A stretch of 40,424 nt of DNA from a virus. The notes under the pieces are model-generated. The model did no database searches and had not been told where the DNA came from. It saw only the letters and a program-made list of their open reading frames with translations. How positions within the stretch are numbered: position 1 is the stretch's first letter; the number at the start of each line of letters is the position of its first letter. Where the stretch lies: the IMG/VR virus record IMGVR_UViG_3300042924_004017, positions 1 to 40,424 of that record, one strand, 5' to 3'. The position numbers and the translations under genes were made by a program. This document shows positions 19,330 to 28,990 of this stretch, piece after piece.

Positions 19330-22300
19330 TTAGATCTGCCTCCCGAACCCGATGGCGGTGTAGGTGAACTGGCGGCTCACGGCGCTGCCGGCACTGTTCC
19401 TAAAGGTTACCTGGAACCCTGTCCGCGTCACGGAGCCAATGGTGAAGTAATCGCCGGTTGCCATGTCGAAGCCCGTCACACCGACACTCGGCGCGGAGTA
19501 GAAGGCGTTCTCGAAGGTGACTGTATAGGTGCCGACACCGCTTGTCAGCGTGGCCGATTGCTCGGTGCGCTGCTGCAGCTCCATTTCCACACCGAGTTCC
19601 TCGATGATGATGTTCTGCGTGGGATCGGTGCTGCTGGCGATCGTTTTGAACTGGAAGCCACGGCCGCGCACGATCGCATTGCTGAACTCACGCCAGGCGC
19701 TCCACGTCGGTGTGCCGCTGGGGTCGTCTTGGGTGGTGCGCACGTAGGTGAGCGCGTTGACGCGATCGCCGCCGGTGCCGTCGATCAGGTCCCAGGTGTC
19801 GATGTCCTCGAGCTTGTCGTCCCAGAAGTCGCCGGGGATGTAGGGCAGGGTGACCAGCCGCCGGCGCAGGTTGGCGTCGAAGACACCGGGGAAGGCGTAG
19901 GTCGAGGCAAACTCGTACTCGCCCGACTCGAGCACGCCACCCACGCTGTCGATCGAGGCCAGGCCATCCCAGTTGCCGTCCGTGGCCATGTCGTCCACGT
20001 CTTCGCCGGTGCTGATGATGATGCCGCTGGCGCCGCCTGCCTCCGCCAGGCTCTCGACATAGAACATGTCGGTGTAGTTGCCGTTGAAGGGCGGGGTTTC
20101 GGTCTCCTCGGCGTAGGTCTGCACCAGCAGGCGCGGCTGCGGGGTCGGCAGGTCCACCACCACCGTGCTGGCCACCAGCGAGCGCCGGCCGCCGTCGTCC
20201 TCGAACTTGACCAGGTAGGTGCCCTCGAGCAGCGGCACCTGCTTCTGCGTCTGGCTGCCGGCGGCAGCGGCCACGATCTCCTGGCTCTCTTCCCACAGCG
20301 CGCCGGTCAGCGCGACGTTGTGGCGGATCAGCACCTTGCCACCGAGTAGCACGTCGAGCTCGGTGCTGCGATCCCAGCTCAGGATCGCGCTGGCGCCGTC
20401 GATCGGGATCAGCGACACGCCGGTGGGGGTAGCCGGTGGCGCGGTCTTGCCGAAGGCGTTCACCGTCAGGCTGGCCGGCTCTACCGACTGCCGCAGGCCG
20501 CCGTTGATGCTGTAGACCTCGATCTCGTAGCGGCCGACGCCGGTGTCGAGGATCTCGTAGTCGAGGCGCGTCTCGGTGACGCTGCTCCAGTTGCCGTTCT
20601 GCGGCCGCCAGCGCACGCGGTACTGGTTGACGCCCGGCGCAGCCTGCCAGCTCAGCACCAATTTCGACAGCGCCCGGCCGTTGTTCTCGTAGAGCGCCTC
20701 CAGCGCCTGCAGGTTGGTGGGCGCCGGAGGGATGATGTTCAGGTTGGTGACATCGCGCTGCTCAAGCTGCAGATCGCGCTCGATGTAGCCGTATTTCGAG
20801 GCGTTGTAGGCCAGCGCGCTGATGGCGTATTGCGCGCCGTCCTGCTCCTGCACCGACAGCACTCGCCAAGTCGAGGTCTGAATGTCACTGGTCTGGTAGA
20901 TCCAGACGCTGTTGGCGTTCGGTGCTGCGGTGAGAGCTGTTGCCAGGGTGATTATGTCGCCTTGGATGGTCTGAACGGCGCGGGATTCAACCGAGCCGTC
21001 GGGCAAGATGACCGAGAGCGTTGCGGTTGAAGAGACTGCCAGGCTGCTGGCGTCGTCCACCGTGACCGCGGTGGTGGTGGCCGAGACAAGCCGGCCGCCG
21101 CGACGTGCACCGGCGCGCGTCGGGTCGCTGATCTCGATGATCTGCCCAGGCCGCACCAGCACGCCGGCGTCGATCGAGGCCGTGAAGCTGACCACCTCGT
21201 TCTCGTACCACTCGGAGTAGAGCAGCCATTCGCCAAGGCGATGCGCCTGGCCGCGAGAGGTGCAGGCGAAGGCGGAGATCTCGCGGGTGATCACGCCGTA
21301 CTTGCCGATCGCCTCCTGGTCCTCGACCACCTCGTAGTCGATGTCGCGCTTGTCGAGGTTGAGCCAGCTGACCACCGCCACGGTCGGGCGTGTCTTGAGG
21401 CTGCCGCCCTGGTAGCTGAAGCCTTCCTCGGAGACGTTCGCCAGGGTGAACAGGTAGGCCGGGTCGCTGGGCCGGTCCTGGCTCACGGTGAGCGCGCCGG
21501 TGCTCCAGTAGGGCATGGCCCGGAAGATCGAGCTCATGTCGTTGATGAGCTTGTAGGCGTCTTCCTGCGTCTGGATGTTGACGTTGCAGGAGAAGCGCGG
21601 CTCCTGGCCTCCGAAGCCGTTGGGCACCAGCTCGGAGGCGTAGCCGGAGGCTGCGTAGAACGCCCACTTGTCGAGCTGCGCGGCTTGGATGTGATCGCCG
21701 AAGCCGTAGCGGCTCGAGGTGAGCAGATCCCACAGGATCCATGCCGGGTCGGTCGTCCACTGCGCGGCGCCGAAGCTGCCATTCCACACGCCGCTGTAGA
21801 TCAGCCGGCCGGTGGTCGAGTCCACCATGGCGTTACTGGGAATGCGGACCTTGATCCCGCGGATCAGGTAGGAGCGACCGGGGATCGAGCTGAACTGTTC
21901 GGCATCGACCCGCAGCGCCACCACCGCGCTGTTGGGATAGCGCAGCTTCGCGTAGGTGATCTCGGTGTAGCTCGACCAGCTGAAGGCGTTCTGGATCTTG
22001 GCGCTGCCGCTGTCGGCCGAGGTGCGGACCAATCGGATGTTGACCGGGAAGGCGCCGGAGAGCCCCACCAGGTAGTCGCGCTGGAACTGGTCGCCGCTCC
22101 GGCCGGACACCGTGTCGGCGATCACTGTGTTGTAGCCACCGCCGTTGTACTGGACTTGGATCTCGAAGCTGAAGCTCGAGCCGTTGATGTCGCCGTTGTT
22201 GGCAAACTCCTGCAGCGCTGGCACCGTGATGGTGATGCGTGCGGCGTTGACCGTCGAGCTGGTGATACTGCGCACGATCGGGGCGCCGTATTGCACCTGC

Positions 22301-23073
22301 ACACTCACCGGCTTCTCGTTCTCAACGTCAGCCGTGATCGGGATGTAGCTCTGGTTCTGCGTTCCGTAGCGGTAATCGACCGTGACGTTCTTGAAGTTGT
22401 AGGAACCGTCGGCGTTCTGCAGCGGTACGTTGTCAATAAAGACAGACTGATAGCCGTTCTTCAGACCCTGAATCTCACCCTCGCTGATCAGATCAACCAG
22501 GCTGGCGTATTGCGTGCTGTTGAGGTTGTCGCCGGCCTCTGTCGGCGTGTAGGTGGTCTGGCTGCCACCGCCACCGCCCTTGCCGCTGCTGCTGCGGCTG
22601 CCGCCACCGCCAGCTCCGGCGATGCCCAGGCCGAGGCCGGCGTTGTGCACGCGGATGCCGCCCGCGATGAAGGTGTGGTGGCCCTCGACGGTGAGGTTGT
22701 AGACGGTGCCGCGGCCATGGTCGGCGCGGTCCACGATCGGCCGTAGGTGGCCGTTCTCGTCCACCAAGCAATCGTCGGGGCCGAGCGTGTCGATCTCAAC
22801 GAAGGCGTTGTACTGGTTGAGCACCCAGTGGTTCGGGGTGGCATCCAGCACCGCGCCGCCCCACAGGCTGTAGCGGACCACCCGCTCGCCTTCGTGCACA
22901 TGCACCTTGAGGATCTTGGCCTGATGCAGCTGGCCGCGATCATCGAAGCTCAGCACCAGGTCGCCGGGCTGCAGCGTCTCGATCGCGCGCTGCCCATCAG
23001 GCGTGCGCACCAGCGTGTGCCCTAGGAAGCAGCCGCCGCCGCCACCGCCGCCTGCGCCGAAGATCCTGCTCAT
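19330..23073 (-). CDS. J: Tail tip protein J (host specificity) with inserted intein-like domain
   Basis: 1247 aa, ATG 23073 overlapping the gpI stop. From residue 145 on it follows lambda gpJ: a Gly-rich N-terminal stretch, the SLVDLISEGEIQGLKNG motif, long beta domains, fibronectin-III-like repeats (near TPTGVSLIPIDGASAILSWD) and a C-terminal region probably contacting the receptor. It forms the central tail tip and sets host range. Unusually, residues 15-144 are a Hint (intein-like) domain placed after only 14 residues (MSRIFGAG and a run of Gly), listed separately. Neighbours I, K, L and M are in lambda order. Confidence 0.92.
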   Translation of the reverse strand: MSRIFGAGGGGGGGCFLGHTLVRTPDGQRAIETLQPGDLVLSFDDRGQLHQAKILKVHVHEGERVVRYSLWGGAVLDATPNHWVLNQYNAFVEIDTLGPDDCLVDENGHLRPIVDRADHGRGTVYNLTVEGHHTFIAGGIRVHNAGLGLGIAGAGGGGSRSSSGKGGGGGSQTTYTPTEAGDNLNSTQYASLVDLISEGEIQGLKNGYQSVFIDNVPLQNADGSYNFKNVTVDYRYGTQNQSYIPITADVENEKPVSVQVQYGAPIVRSITSSTVNAARITITVPALQEFANNGDINGSSFSFEIQVQYNGGGYNTVIADTVSGRSGDQFQRDYLVGLSGAFPVNIRLVRTSADSGSAKIQNAFSWSSYTEITYAKLRYPNSAVVALRVDAEQFSSIPGRSYLIRGIKVRIPSNAMVDSTTGRLIYSGVWNGSFGAAQWTTDPAWILWDLLTSSRYGFGDHIQAAQLDKWAFYAASGYASELVPNGFGGQEPRFSCNVNIQTQEDAYKLINDMSSIFRAMPYWSTGALTVSQDRPSDPAYLFTLANVSEEGFSYQGGSLKTRPTVAVVSWLNLDKRDIDYEVVEDQEAIGKYGVITREISAFACTSRGQAHRLGEWLLYSEWYENEVVSFTASIDAGVLVRPGQIIEISDPTRAGARRGGRLVSATTTAVTVDDASSLAVSSTATLSVILPDGSVESRAVQTIQGDIITLATALTAAPNANSVWIYQTSDIQTSTWRVLSVQEQDGAQYAISALAYNASKYGYIERDLQLEQRDVTNLNIIPPAPTNLQALEALYENNGRALSKLVLSWQAAPGVNQYRVRWRPQNGNWSSVTETRLDYEILDTGVGRYEIEVYSINGGLRQSVEPASLTVNAFGKTAPPATPTGVSLIPIDGASAILSWDRSTELDVLLGGKVLIRHNVALTGALWEESQEIVAAAAGSQTQKQVPLLEGTYLVKFEDDGGRRSLVASTVVVDLPTPQPRLLVQTYAEETETPPFNGNYTDMFYVESLAEAGGASGIIISTGEDVDDMATDGNWDGLASIDSVGGVLESGEYEFASTYAFPGVFDANLRRRLVTLPYIPGDFWDDKLEDIDTWDLIDGTGGDRVNALTYVRTTQDDPSGTPTWSAWREFSNAIVRGRGFQFKTIASSTDPTQNIIIEELGVEMELQQRTEQSATLTSGVGTYTVTFENAFYSAPSVGVTGFDMATGDYFTIGSVTRTGFQVTFRNSAGSAVSRQFTYTAIGFGRQI
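22642..23031 (-). other. Mini-intein / bacterial intein-like (Hint) domain within gpJ
   Basis: 130 residues (15-144 of gpJ). Block A CFLGHTLVRTPDGQRAIETL begins with Cys. Block B is LDATPNHWVL (TxxH). Block F is GTVYNLTVEGHHTFIAGG and block G ends IRVHN. No homing endonuclease is inserted. The residue after the terminal Asn is Ala145, not Cys, Ser or Thr as normal splicing needs. That favours self-cleavage, as in bacterial intein-like domains, over clean protein splicing. Both flanks are Gly-rich. Confidence 0.85.
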
Positions 23074-23645
23074 GTCTGCACCGTGTCGATACCAGCCGAG
23101 ATCACGACGGAACCGACCAGGGTCTCGCCGTAGACGATCGGCACCGGAACGCCGGCGCGACTGGTCTGCTGGATGCCGGAGAAGGAGTAAGACTTCCGCG
23201 GATCCTTGGCCGTTTCAGCGGTGCCCCCGTAGGGCGAGTTCAGTGCTGGCACCGGCGTAAGCAGCTGCGCCACGCCGCCGAGCACCAGGCTGGCGCCGAT
23301 ACCGAAGGCGATGGTTCCCAGCGCGATGCCGGCCACCGGCGGCAGGAAGAATGACAGCGCAATGAGCGCCACCCCGGCGATGATGCGACCCACCGCACCA
23401 GCACCGGCCACCACCGGGATGATCCTGATCTCCTGCTGCCCTGCAGGATCGTGCAGCTCATCCTCGGCCAGGTCGTAGCCGCCGACGCTCAGCCGGTAGT
23501 GCCCCTTCGACAGTTCGGGCTCGAGCTGCGGGAAATTGGCCAGCAGGAAGCGCACGGCCTCCGCTGCGCTGGCTACCTCAGCCTGGAACTTCCGGCGCTT
23601 CAGGAACTTCGCCAGGCGCCCGTAGATGCGGATCGTTCGCAGCAT
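23070..23645 (-). CDS. I: Tail assembly protein I
   Basis: 191 aa from ATG 23645, which forms ATGA with the K stop; the longer reading is not supported. Residues 1-80 look like a ubiquitin-like fold (TIRIYGRLAKFLKRRKFQAE, then YRLSVGGYDL), followed by hydrophobic segments (VGRIIAGVALIALSFFLPPV, IALGTIAFGIGASLVLGGVA) typical of lambda gpI relatives. The C terminus ends SRAGVPVPIVYGETLVGS. It acts in assembly of the tail tip with J, K and L. Confidence 0.85.
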   Translation of the reverse strand: MLRTIRIYGRLAKFLKRRKFQAEVASAAEAVRFLLANFPQLEPELSKGHYRLSVGGYDLAEDELHDPAGQQEIRIIPVVAGAGAVGRIIAGVALIALSFFLPPVAGIALGTIAFGIGASLVLGGVAQLLTPVPALNSPYGGTAETAKDPRKSYSFSGIQQTSRAGVPVPIVYGETLVGSVVISAGIDTVQT

Positions 23646-24367
23646 CAGCCCAGCGTGAGCCTCCCTGCATCGTAATGGCGGAGCCTGCGGCCAGTGCACT
23701 TCTGCAGCCAGCCGCCATAAAGGTCACGGCTGCTCAGCCGGCCGCGGATGTGATGCAGCACCAGCTGGTCGCCGATGTAGACGCCGACATGGTTCAGTCC
23801 TGGCCCGCTGATGCTCATCAGCAGCGCATCGCCCGGCTCAAGTCCGTCTTCATCCTCGAGCTCGCTGAAGCCGGCGTCCTTCCAGAACCGGTCAAACAGC
23901 GGCTCCGCCTCAAACAGCTCCGGCGTCAGCGGCCGCTCCCAGTCCGGCAGCTGCAGGCCGTGCTCGGCGTACCAGTCGCGCGTCAGCGTCCAGCAATCGG
24001 TGAGCCCCCACACCCACTCGCGGCCGATCAGCGGCGCCTGGTAGCCGGTGGGGCGCAGCTCGGGGCTCCAGGCCTCGGTCTTGGGGTTGACGATCCACCA
24101 CGGCAGGCCGCTGCGCTCGATCGCCAGCAGGTCGGCCTGGCTGGGCTGCGGGGGTGTGACCGGGTGGCTGTGGAACACCGCCACGATCTCGCCGGCGTCC
24201 TCGGCTGCGGCGTAGTCGTCGGGGTCGAGGATGAACTGCTCGGTGCCGGCCGACAGGTTGCGGCAGGGCCAGTAGCGCTCGCGGCCCTTGACCACCACCA
24301 CCAGGCCGCAGGCCTCGCGCGGGTCTTCCTGCTGGGCGTGCTGCAGGGCTGCCTCGCGCCAGGTCAT
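23645..24367 (-). CDS. K: Tail tip peptidase K (JAB/MPN plus NlpC/P60)
   Basis: 240 aa from ATG 24367, ATGA overlap with L. N-terminal JAB metalloprotease domain: [17 protein letters not shown] with H66, H68 and D79 as zinc ligands. C-terminal NlpC/P60 domain: [12 protein letters not shown] with C125 and [10 protein letters not shown] with H193. This matches lambda gpK, which assists tail tip assembly and may cut peptidoglycan on entry. All key residues are present. Confidence 0.9.
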   Translation of the reverse strand: MTWREAALQHAQQEDPREACGLVVVVKGRERYWPCRNLSAGTEQFILDPDDYAAAEDAGEIVAVFHSHPVTPPQPSQADLLAIERSGLPWWIVNPKTEAWSPELRPTGYQAPLIGREWVWGLTDCWTLTRDWYAEHGLQLPDWERPLTPELFEAEPLFDRFWKDAGFSELEDEDGLEPGDALLMSISGPGLNHVGVYIGDQLVLHHIRGRLSSRDLYGGWLQKCTGRRLRHYDAGRLTLG

Positions 24368-25086
24368 GCGAAATAGGCTCCGATGCCGGGGAAGGAGCCG
24401 AACGGCAGCTCGGCCGTGCTGCCGAACCTGGCCTTGCAGCTGCTGAGCTTCTTCCCGCACACGTCAGCCGCCAGGCTGGTCACGGGCTGGTCGTTTTCGT
24501 TGAAGTAGCTGCTGCCGGCGTAGCCGCACTCTGCCGAGCGGTACTCCCATTGGCAGATGTTGCCGATGCACTGGCGCTTCGGTGCGCGCACGCCGGCCAG
24601 GTCGAAAGCGGCCGCCAGCTCAAACTCCACAACGTCGCGCGTCTCGACCGTCTTGCGATCCACGTAGAAGATCTCGCGCGGGAACTCGGCCGTCGGATCC
24701 GGAGTGCCGTAGGGGTTGGTGCCGCCGGGGAAGTTGGCGCCGTCGAGGTAGCGCGCCAGCGTGCGGATGCGGGTGAACCTGGCGCCCTCGAGCCCTTCCG
24801 GCAGGCTCAGCAGCAGCGCGGTGATGGTGCCCAGGATGTTGCTCACCCGCACCTTCGGCCGCGGCAGCTGGCCGTTGCCGCTGTATTCAAAGCCCTCGGC
24901 CTCGACCGGGAACCGCAGATAGCTGTTGCCGGCCCAGACCACCTCGCCGCTGTTGTTGAGGCTGGTGCCGGCGTGGAAGCGGTAGGTGTCAGCAATGCCG
25001 TGCTGCGTCACGTTGAGCTCGAGCTCGAATAGCTCGATGACGGCGCTAGGCGCGATCTGCTGAAGATCTGAGACGGGAACGCTCAC
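24364..25086 (-). CDS. L: Minor tail protein L
   Basis: 240 aa, ATG 25086. The N-terminal half is strand-rich ([20 protein letters not shown]) and the C-terminal part carries Cys in the pattern [19 protein letters not shown] and VCGKKLSSC. The four conserved Cys of lambda gpL bind an iron-sulphur cluster, and enough Cys are present here for the same. It forms part of the tail tip ring between M and J. Confidence 0.87.
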   Translation of the reverse strand: MSVPVSDLQQIAPSAVIELFELELNVTQHGIADTYRFHAGTSLNNSGEVVWAGNSYLRFPVEAEGFEYSGNGQLPRPKVRVSNILGTITALLLSLPEGLEGARFTRIRTLARYLDGANFPGGTNPYGTPDPTAEFPREIFYVDRKTVETRDVVEFELAAAFDLAGVRAPKRQCIGNICQWEYRSAECGYAGSSYFNENDQPVTSLAADVCGKKLSSCKARFGSTAELPFGSFPGIGAYFA

Positions 25087-25418
25087 GGCTCAAACACCTG
25101 GCGGAACTTGGCGCGGATCGTGTTGAAGTTGCAGGCGCGTAGCGTCACCTGCCAGCTCTCGCACACGTACTTACCGGCGCTGCCGCGGGGTGGCGTCCAG
25201 TCGAATGCCTCCGCGCCGCCGCGGGCGTCGAGGAAGGCGGTGATCTGATCGCGCTCGGTGTCGCTGCGCTCGCTGAACGTCAGATCCCACTCCTTCGGAT
25301 CAGTGTTCAGACCGAAGCGCACCCGCTGCTCGTAGCCGTCGCCGGCCTGGAACTTGCGGACCCGAGGCTGGCTCGACTCGGTGGCCTCGAAGGATGGAGT
25401 CCAGGTGAAGGTCGCCAT
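25083..25418 (-). CDS. M: Minor tail protein M
   Basis: 111 aa, ATG 25418, ATGA overlap with L. The motifs FEATESSQPRVRKFQAGDGY, EWDLTFSERS, ITAFLDARGGAEAFDWTPP and YVCESWQVTLR are typical of the lambda gpM family. It joins the tail tube to the tip. Position between tape measure and L is as in lambda. Confidence 0.88.
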   Translation of the reverse strand: MATFTWTPSFEATESSQPRVRKFQAGDGYEQRVRFGLNTDPKEWDLTFSERSDTERDQITAFLDARGGAEAFDWTPPRGSAGKYVCESWQVTLRACNFNTIRAKFRQVFEP

Positions 25419-25421
25419 GGG

Positions 25422-28400
25422 TTACGCCGCCAGGAGGCCGCCAGGCCGCTTCTGCCTGACCAATTCTGCCTGCACCGCCTGCGCGACGGCGCGGCCCAGC
25501 TGCTCGCTGCGGCCGGCGTCGCCCTGCACCTGGCTGCCGCTGGCATCCACGCTCACGTTCACCGTGGTGGCACCGCCAGCGCCGCCTTTCATGGCCACCG
25601 GGATGCGCCGGCCGTCGGGCAGGGGCACGTAGGCCTCGGGCATCGAGCCCTCGCCGAAGAGCGCCAGCTGCGGGCTGTTGGCGATGCCGCCGCCGGCGTA
25701 CTTGCGCAGCGGCACCGGCCCCTCGGCCGTCATGATGCCGCCGTCGGCGAAGCCGAAGGCCGAGGTGATGCCTTTGACGATCGGCGCCACCACCATGGTC
25801 TGCGCGATCTGGCGCGCGATGTCCTTCAGCACGCCGGCCGCGATCTGGCGCAGGCTGTCGCCCCAGTTCTCGGTGCCGTCGATCAGCAGGTCGATCGACT
25901 GGCCGATGCCGTTGCCGATAGCGCCGGCGATGCCCTCGACCAGCTGGCGCTTCTGCTCGTATGCCTGGCGCAAACGATCCAGCGCTTGCTCTTCGGCGTT
26001 GAGCCCCTGCACCACGCCTTGCAGCGCTTGCTGGCGCATGATCGTGCTCGCCAGGATCTTCTCTAGGTCGAGTCGCTGCTGCGCGGTCAGATTGAAGCCT
26101 TGCAGGTCCAGGGTGAGCTGATCACGCAGCTTCTGCAGGCTGGCGTCTTCAATCCTTGCCAACCGTTCCCGCTCTGCCACTTGGCGCGCAAGCTCGGGGC
26201 TCAGCCCGCTGCGCTGCAGCTCAAGCATTCGCTGGAAGTCTTCACGCTGCTCACGCACCGAGCGGCGCTGCTGCTCCAGCTGGCCGGTGATGGTGCTGAA
26301 CTCGGCCTGCCGGCTGTTCACCAAGTCGCCCAGTGCAGCTTGGCCCTCGGCGGCACGGTTGGCGCCGACCGCTGCGGTGAGGCGCTGCCCGGCGGCCGTG
26401 ATGCCAGCCATGCCTGGCACGCTGGCGCCAGCGTTGCCGATCAGCCGGCGTGCGCTGCCCACCGGACGCTGCGCCGAGCCGGCCTGCAGGTGCAGGAGCC
26501 GCATCGGCCCCTCGGGCGTCATGATCTCGACGGCGTAGCCGCCGGCGCCGGTGAAGCCGAGGTCGCGGAGCAGGCTGGCGCCACCCCGCAGGCTGATGCC
26601 GCTGCCGGACGGGGTGCCGAAGTCCACGCCACGGTGGAAGCTGCGGCCGAACAGGTTGCGCGGGCCGTAGCCGCTGGTGACGCCGAAGCTCGAGGGGGCG
26701 CGACCGTTGACCATCAGGTAGCGGTCCACATCGGCAGCGGTAATGCGCCGGCCATCAGCCCAGCGGGCATCGAGGTGCGCGCCAGTGCTCTGCCCGGTGT
26801 TGCCCGTGCGGGCGATGATGCCGCCGGGGCCGACCATCGGCGCGCCGGTCATGGCCGCCGCCGCAGCCTGGCCGCCCTTGCGCATCTTGTCGGCGAGCTT
26901 TTCGCCGGCATCCTGCAGGATCTCGCTGATGCCGCGCGCCACGGTGAGCTGGTAGTCGGCCAGCGTGCGCTCGACCTGCACCTTGCGATCGGTGGCGTTC
27001 TGCTCGATCTGGATCCGCTGCTCGGTGTAGCGGCGCGTGGCTTCGTTTAGTCGCGCCTGCGTGTCAAGCGCGTCGGTGCCCAGGCCAGCAGCGCGCAGCC
27101 GCTGCCGCTCGGCCTCGAGGCGGAAGTCTTCCTGCTGCGCCGTGATGCGCCGGCGTGCCTCGGCGGTGCTGCGCTCGAGATCCAGGCGCTGATCGCTCAG
27201 CTGCTGCTCGAGATCCTTGGCTCGCTGCAGCGACTGCTCGCGGAAGTCAGCCAGGCGGCGCTCAGTGTCGAGGCGGATTTTGGCCAACTCTTCTTCGCGC
27301 TTGAGCCGCTCCTTGTCGGCTTCCTGCTGCGCACGCAGCCCAGCGGCCAGGCGCTCCTTTGCGGCCTGCGTCTGCGCCGCCAGCTGGTCGGCATTCGCCT
27401 TGTCCTGTTGCTGGCGCTGCTGATCGGCCTTCAGCAGGTCTTGGTAGATCTGCTGCTGGCGCTCGAGAAAGAACTGGTTCTTGCTGCCCTGCTGGAAATT
27501 GAAGATGCCGAAGCGATCCTGCGTCTCGCGGGCGGCCTGCTGCTGAGCCTGCTGGCGCAGCTGCATCCGACGGCCGGCCTCGCCCTCGCCGGTGATACCA
27601 CCGAGCACGTCGGCTGCATCTCGCACCGCGCCGGTGAAGGTGCGCAGCAGCGACACCGCAGACGGACCGAAGATGCGCGCGAGCGACTTGCCGAGCTCTT
27701 CGCTCGCGACGCGGAAATCCTTTAGCGCCTGCTGGCCGGTGTCGAACTGTTCATTCAGCTTGCCAAGCTGCGTGTCGTTCAGTTTCCCCAGAGCGCGCAG
27801 TACCACGTCGGTGGTCACCTTGCCCTCGGCGGCCAGGTCCTTCAGCTCGCCGATCGTGACGCCGAGCTCCTTCGCAATTGCCTGCGCCACCAGCGGCGCC
27901 TGCTCACGGATCGAGCGCAGTTCCTCGCCCTGCAGCGTGCCGCTGGCTAGACCCTGCTTGAGCTGGATCAGGGCGTTGCTGGTCTCCTGCGCCGTGGCGC
28001 CGCTGTTGCGGGCCGCGGCCGTGAATCCGATAAACGCCTTCTCAAGCTCGGCGATCGTGATGCCTGTGGGGCGCAGCGAGGCGTAGAGGCTGGCAAAGCC
28101 CTGCTCGGCCTCGGTGGTGCTGAGCCGCAGCGTCTGCGCGATCCTGGCGGCCGCAGCCTGCGCTTGGTTGTATTCGCCGAACTCATTGGCCAGCGCGCGC
28201 AGCCGCACGCGCGCCGACTCAGCATCGAGACCCACCTGAGTGATGCCGCGGATGCCAGCGCCGGCCGCACCGGCAGCGGCACCCGCTACCTGCGCCGCAA
28301 TGCCGCCCGCCACGCCAGCAAGCAGCGCCTGGCCGCGGCTGATGCCACCAGCAGAGCCTGCAGCACCCTGGAACCGACGCAGCCGCGCCTCGGCTGCCTC

Positions 28401-28670
28401 AATGTCGCGGGTGAGCAGCTTGAAGGACCGGCTGCCGAACTCGGCATTGTCACGCAGCGCTTTCAGCGATCCGACCGTGCGCTGCAGGCCGGCGATCGTG
28501 TTGCCCGATGCAGCGCCGAGCTTTTGCGTCGCGGTGTAGAGCTGGTCGAGCGACCGCTTGCTGACGGTGCTCTGCTGGCTCAGCCCCTGCAGGTTGCGCT
28601 TCAGCTGGTCGAGGCCGCTGCCCTCGAGCTTGGCCGTGAACTTGATGGCCGTGTCCAGGGTCATCGCCAT
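25422..28670 (-). CDS. H: Tail tape measure protein with embedded M23-like domain
   Basis: 1082 aa, ATG 28670. N-terminal tape-measure domain (KFTAKLEGSGLDQLKRNLQG), a hydrophobic Ala/Gly segment near 120-150, and long coiled coils rich in Gln, Arg and Glu (residues 370-600). Residues about 645-735 hold a peptidase M23-like insert: FGVTSGYGPRNLFGRSFHRG, VDFGTP, then RLLHLQAG; the usual first His of the second motif seems missing. The C-terminal part (FADGGIMTAEGPVPLRKYAG) is common to lambda gpH relatives. It sets tail length and may help DNA entry. Confidence 0.92.
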   Translation of the reverse strand: MAMTLDTAIKFTAKLEGSGLDQLKRNLQGLSQQSTVSKRSLDQLYTATQKLGAASGNTIAGLQRTVGSLKALRDNAEFGSRSFKLLTRDIEAAEARLRRFQGAAGSAGGISRGQALLAGVAGGIAAQVAGAAAGAAGAGIRGITQVGLDAESARVRLRALANEFGEYNQAQAAAARIAQTLRLSTTEAEQGFASLYASLRPTGITIAELEKAFIGFTAAARNSGATAQETSNALIQLKQGLASGTLQGEELRSIREQAPLVAQAIAKELGVTIGELKDLAAEGKVTTDVVLRALGKLNDTQLGKLNEQFDTGQQALKDFRVASEELGKSLARIFGPSAVSLLRTFTGAVRDAADVLGGITGEGEAGRRMQLRQQAQQQAARETQDRFGIFNFQQGSKNQFFLERQQQIYQDLLKADQQRQQQDKANADQLAAQTQAAKERLAAGLRAQQEADKERLKREEELAKIRLDTERRLADFREQSLQRAKDLEQQLSDQRLDLERSTAEARRRITAQQEDFRLEAERQRLRAAGLGTDALDTQARLNEATRRYTEQRIQIEQNATDRKVQVERTLADYQLTVARGISEILQDAGEKLADKMRKGGQAAAAAMTGAPMVGPGGIIARTGNTGQSTGAHLDARWADGRRITAADVDRYLMVNGRAPSSFGVTSGYGPRNLFGRSFHRGVDFGTPSGSGISLRGGASLLRDLGFTGAGGYAVEIMTPEGPMRLLHLQAGSAQRPVGSARRLIGNAGASVPGMAGITAAGQRLTAAVGANRAAEGQAALGDLVNSRQAEFSTITGQLEQQRRSVREQREDFQRMLELQRSGLSPELARQVAERERLARIEDASLQKLRDQLTLDLQGFNLTAQQRLDLEKILASTIMRQQALQGVVQGLNAEEQALDRLRQAYEQKRQLVEGIAGAIGNGIGQSIDLLIDGTENWGDSLRQIAAGVLKDIARQIAQTMVVAPIVKGITSAFGFADGGIMTAEGPVPLRKYAGGGIANSPQLALFGEGSMPEAYVPLPDGRRIPVAMKGGAGGATTVNVSVDASGSQVQGDAGRSEQLGRAVAQAVQAELVRQKRPGGLLAA

Positions 28671-28673
28671 GGA

Positions 28674-28925
28674 TCAGGCCTCCCGGTTCATTGCTGCCAG
28701 CGCCGCGCCTTCCATGATCTGCAGATCCTCCAGCAGGGCGCGCTGGTCTTCCACTGAGTACATCTTAAAGAGCCAGGCCAGCACCGAGTAATCGAGGCCG
28801 ATGGCCCCGCCAGCACTGGTGCGCCATTGCGTCTGCACCCGGCACCACATCTCGATCGCGTCCCAGTTCTCCGGCCATACCTCGAAGAGGTCCGGCGCAC
28901 TCGGTTCCGGCGCGGGGATGCCCAT
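28674..28925 (-). CDS. Tail assembly chaperone T part (DUF1799-like), made as G-T fusion
   Basis: As an isolated frame it is 83 aa from ATG 28925, but the frame is open to 28994 and links to the gene at 28991-29335 through a -1 frameshift. The 23 extra codons begin LIAAAEHWASGGIKDE. The conserved part LFEVWPENWDAIEMW, then VQTQWRTSAGGAIGLDYSVL is typical of the DUF1799 tail-chaperone family. The fusion would be about 220 aa. Like lambda GT it should bind the tape measure and recruit tube protein. Confidence 0.82.
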   Translation of the reverse strand: MGIPAPEPSAPDLFEVWPENWDAIEMWCRVQTQWRTSAGGAIGLDYSVLAWLFKMYSVEDQRALLEDLQIMEGAALAAMNREA

Positions 28926-28990
28926 CGCCTCGGCATCCCTGGCCGTCTCATCCTTGATCCCGCCGCTGGCCCAGTGCTCAGCGGCGGCTA

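Noticed and set aside
21241-22746. 501-codon plus-strand frame opposite gpJ
   Set aside because: Antisense shadow of gpJ; rich in Val, Ala, Asp and Gly with no recognisable motif.
22642-23031. Ordinary splicing intein
   Set aside because: The residue after the terminal Asn is Ala, and only 14 residues would form the N-extein, so standard splicing is unlikely. Kept as an intein-like cleaving domain.
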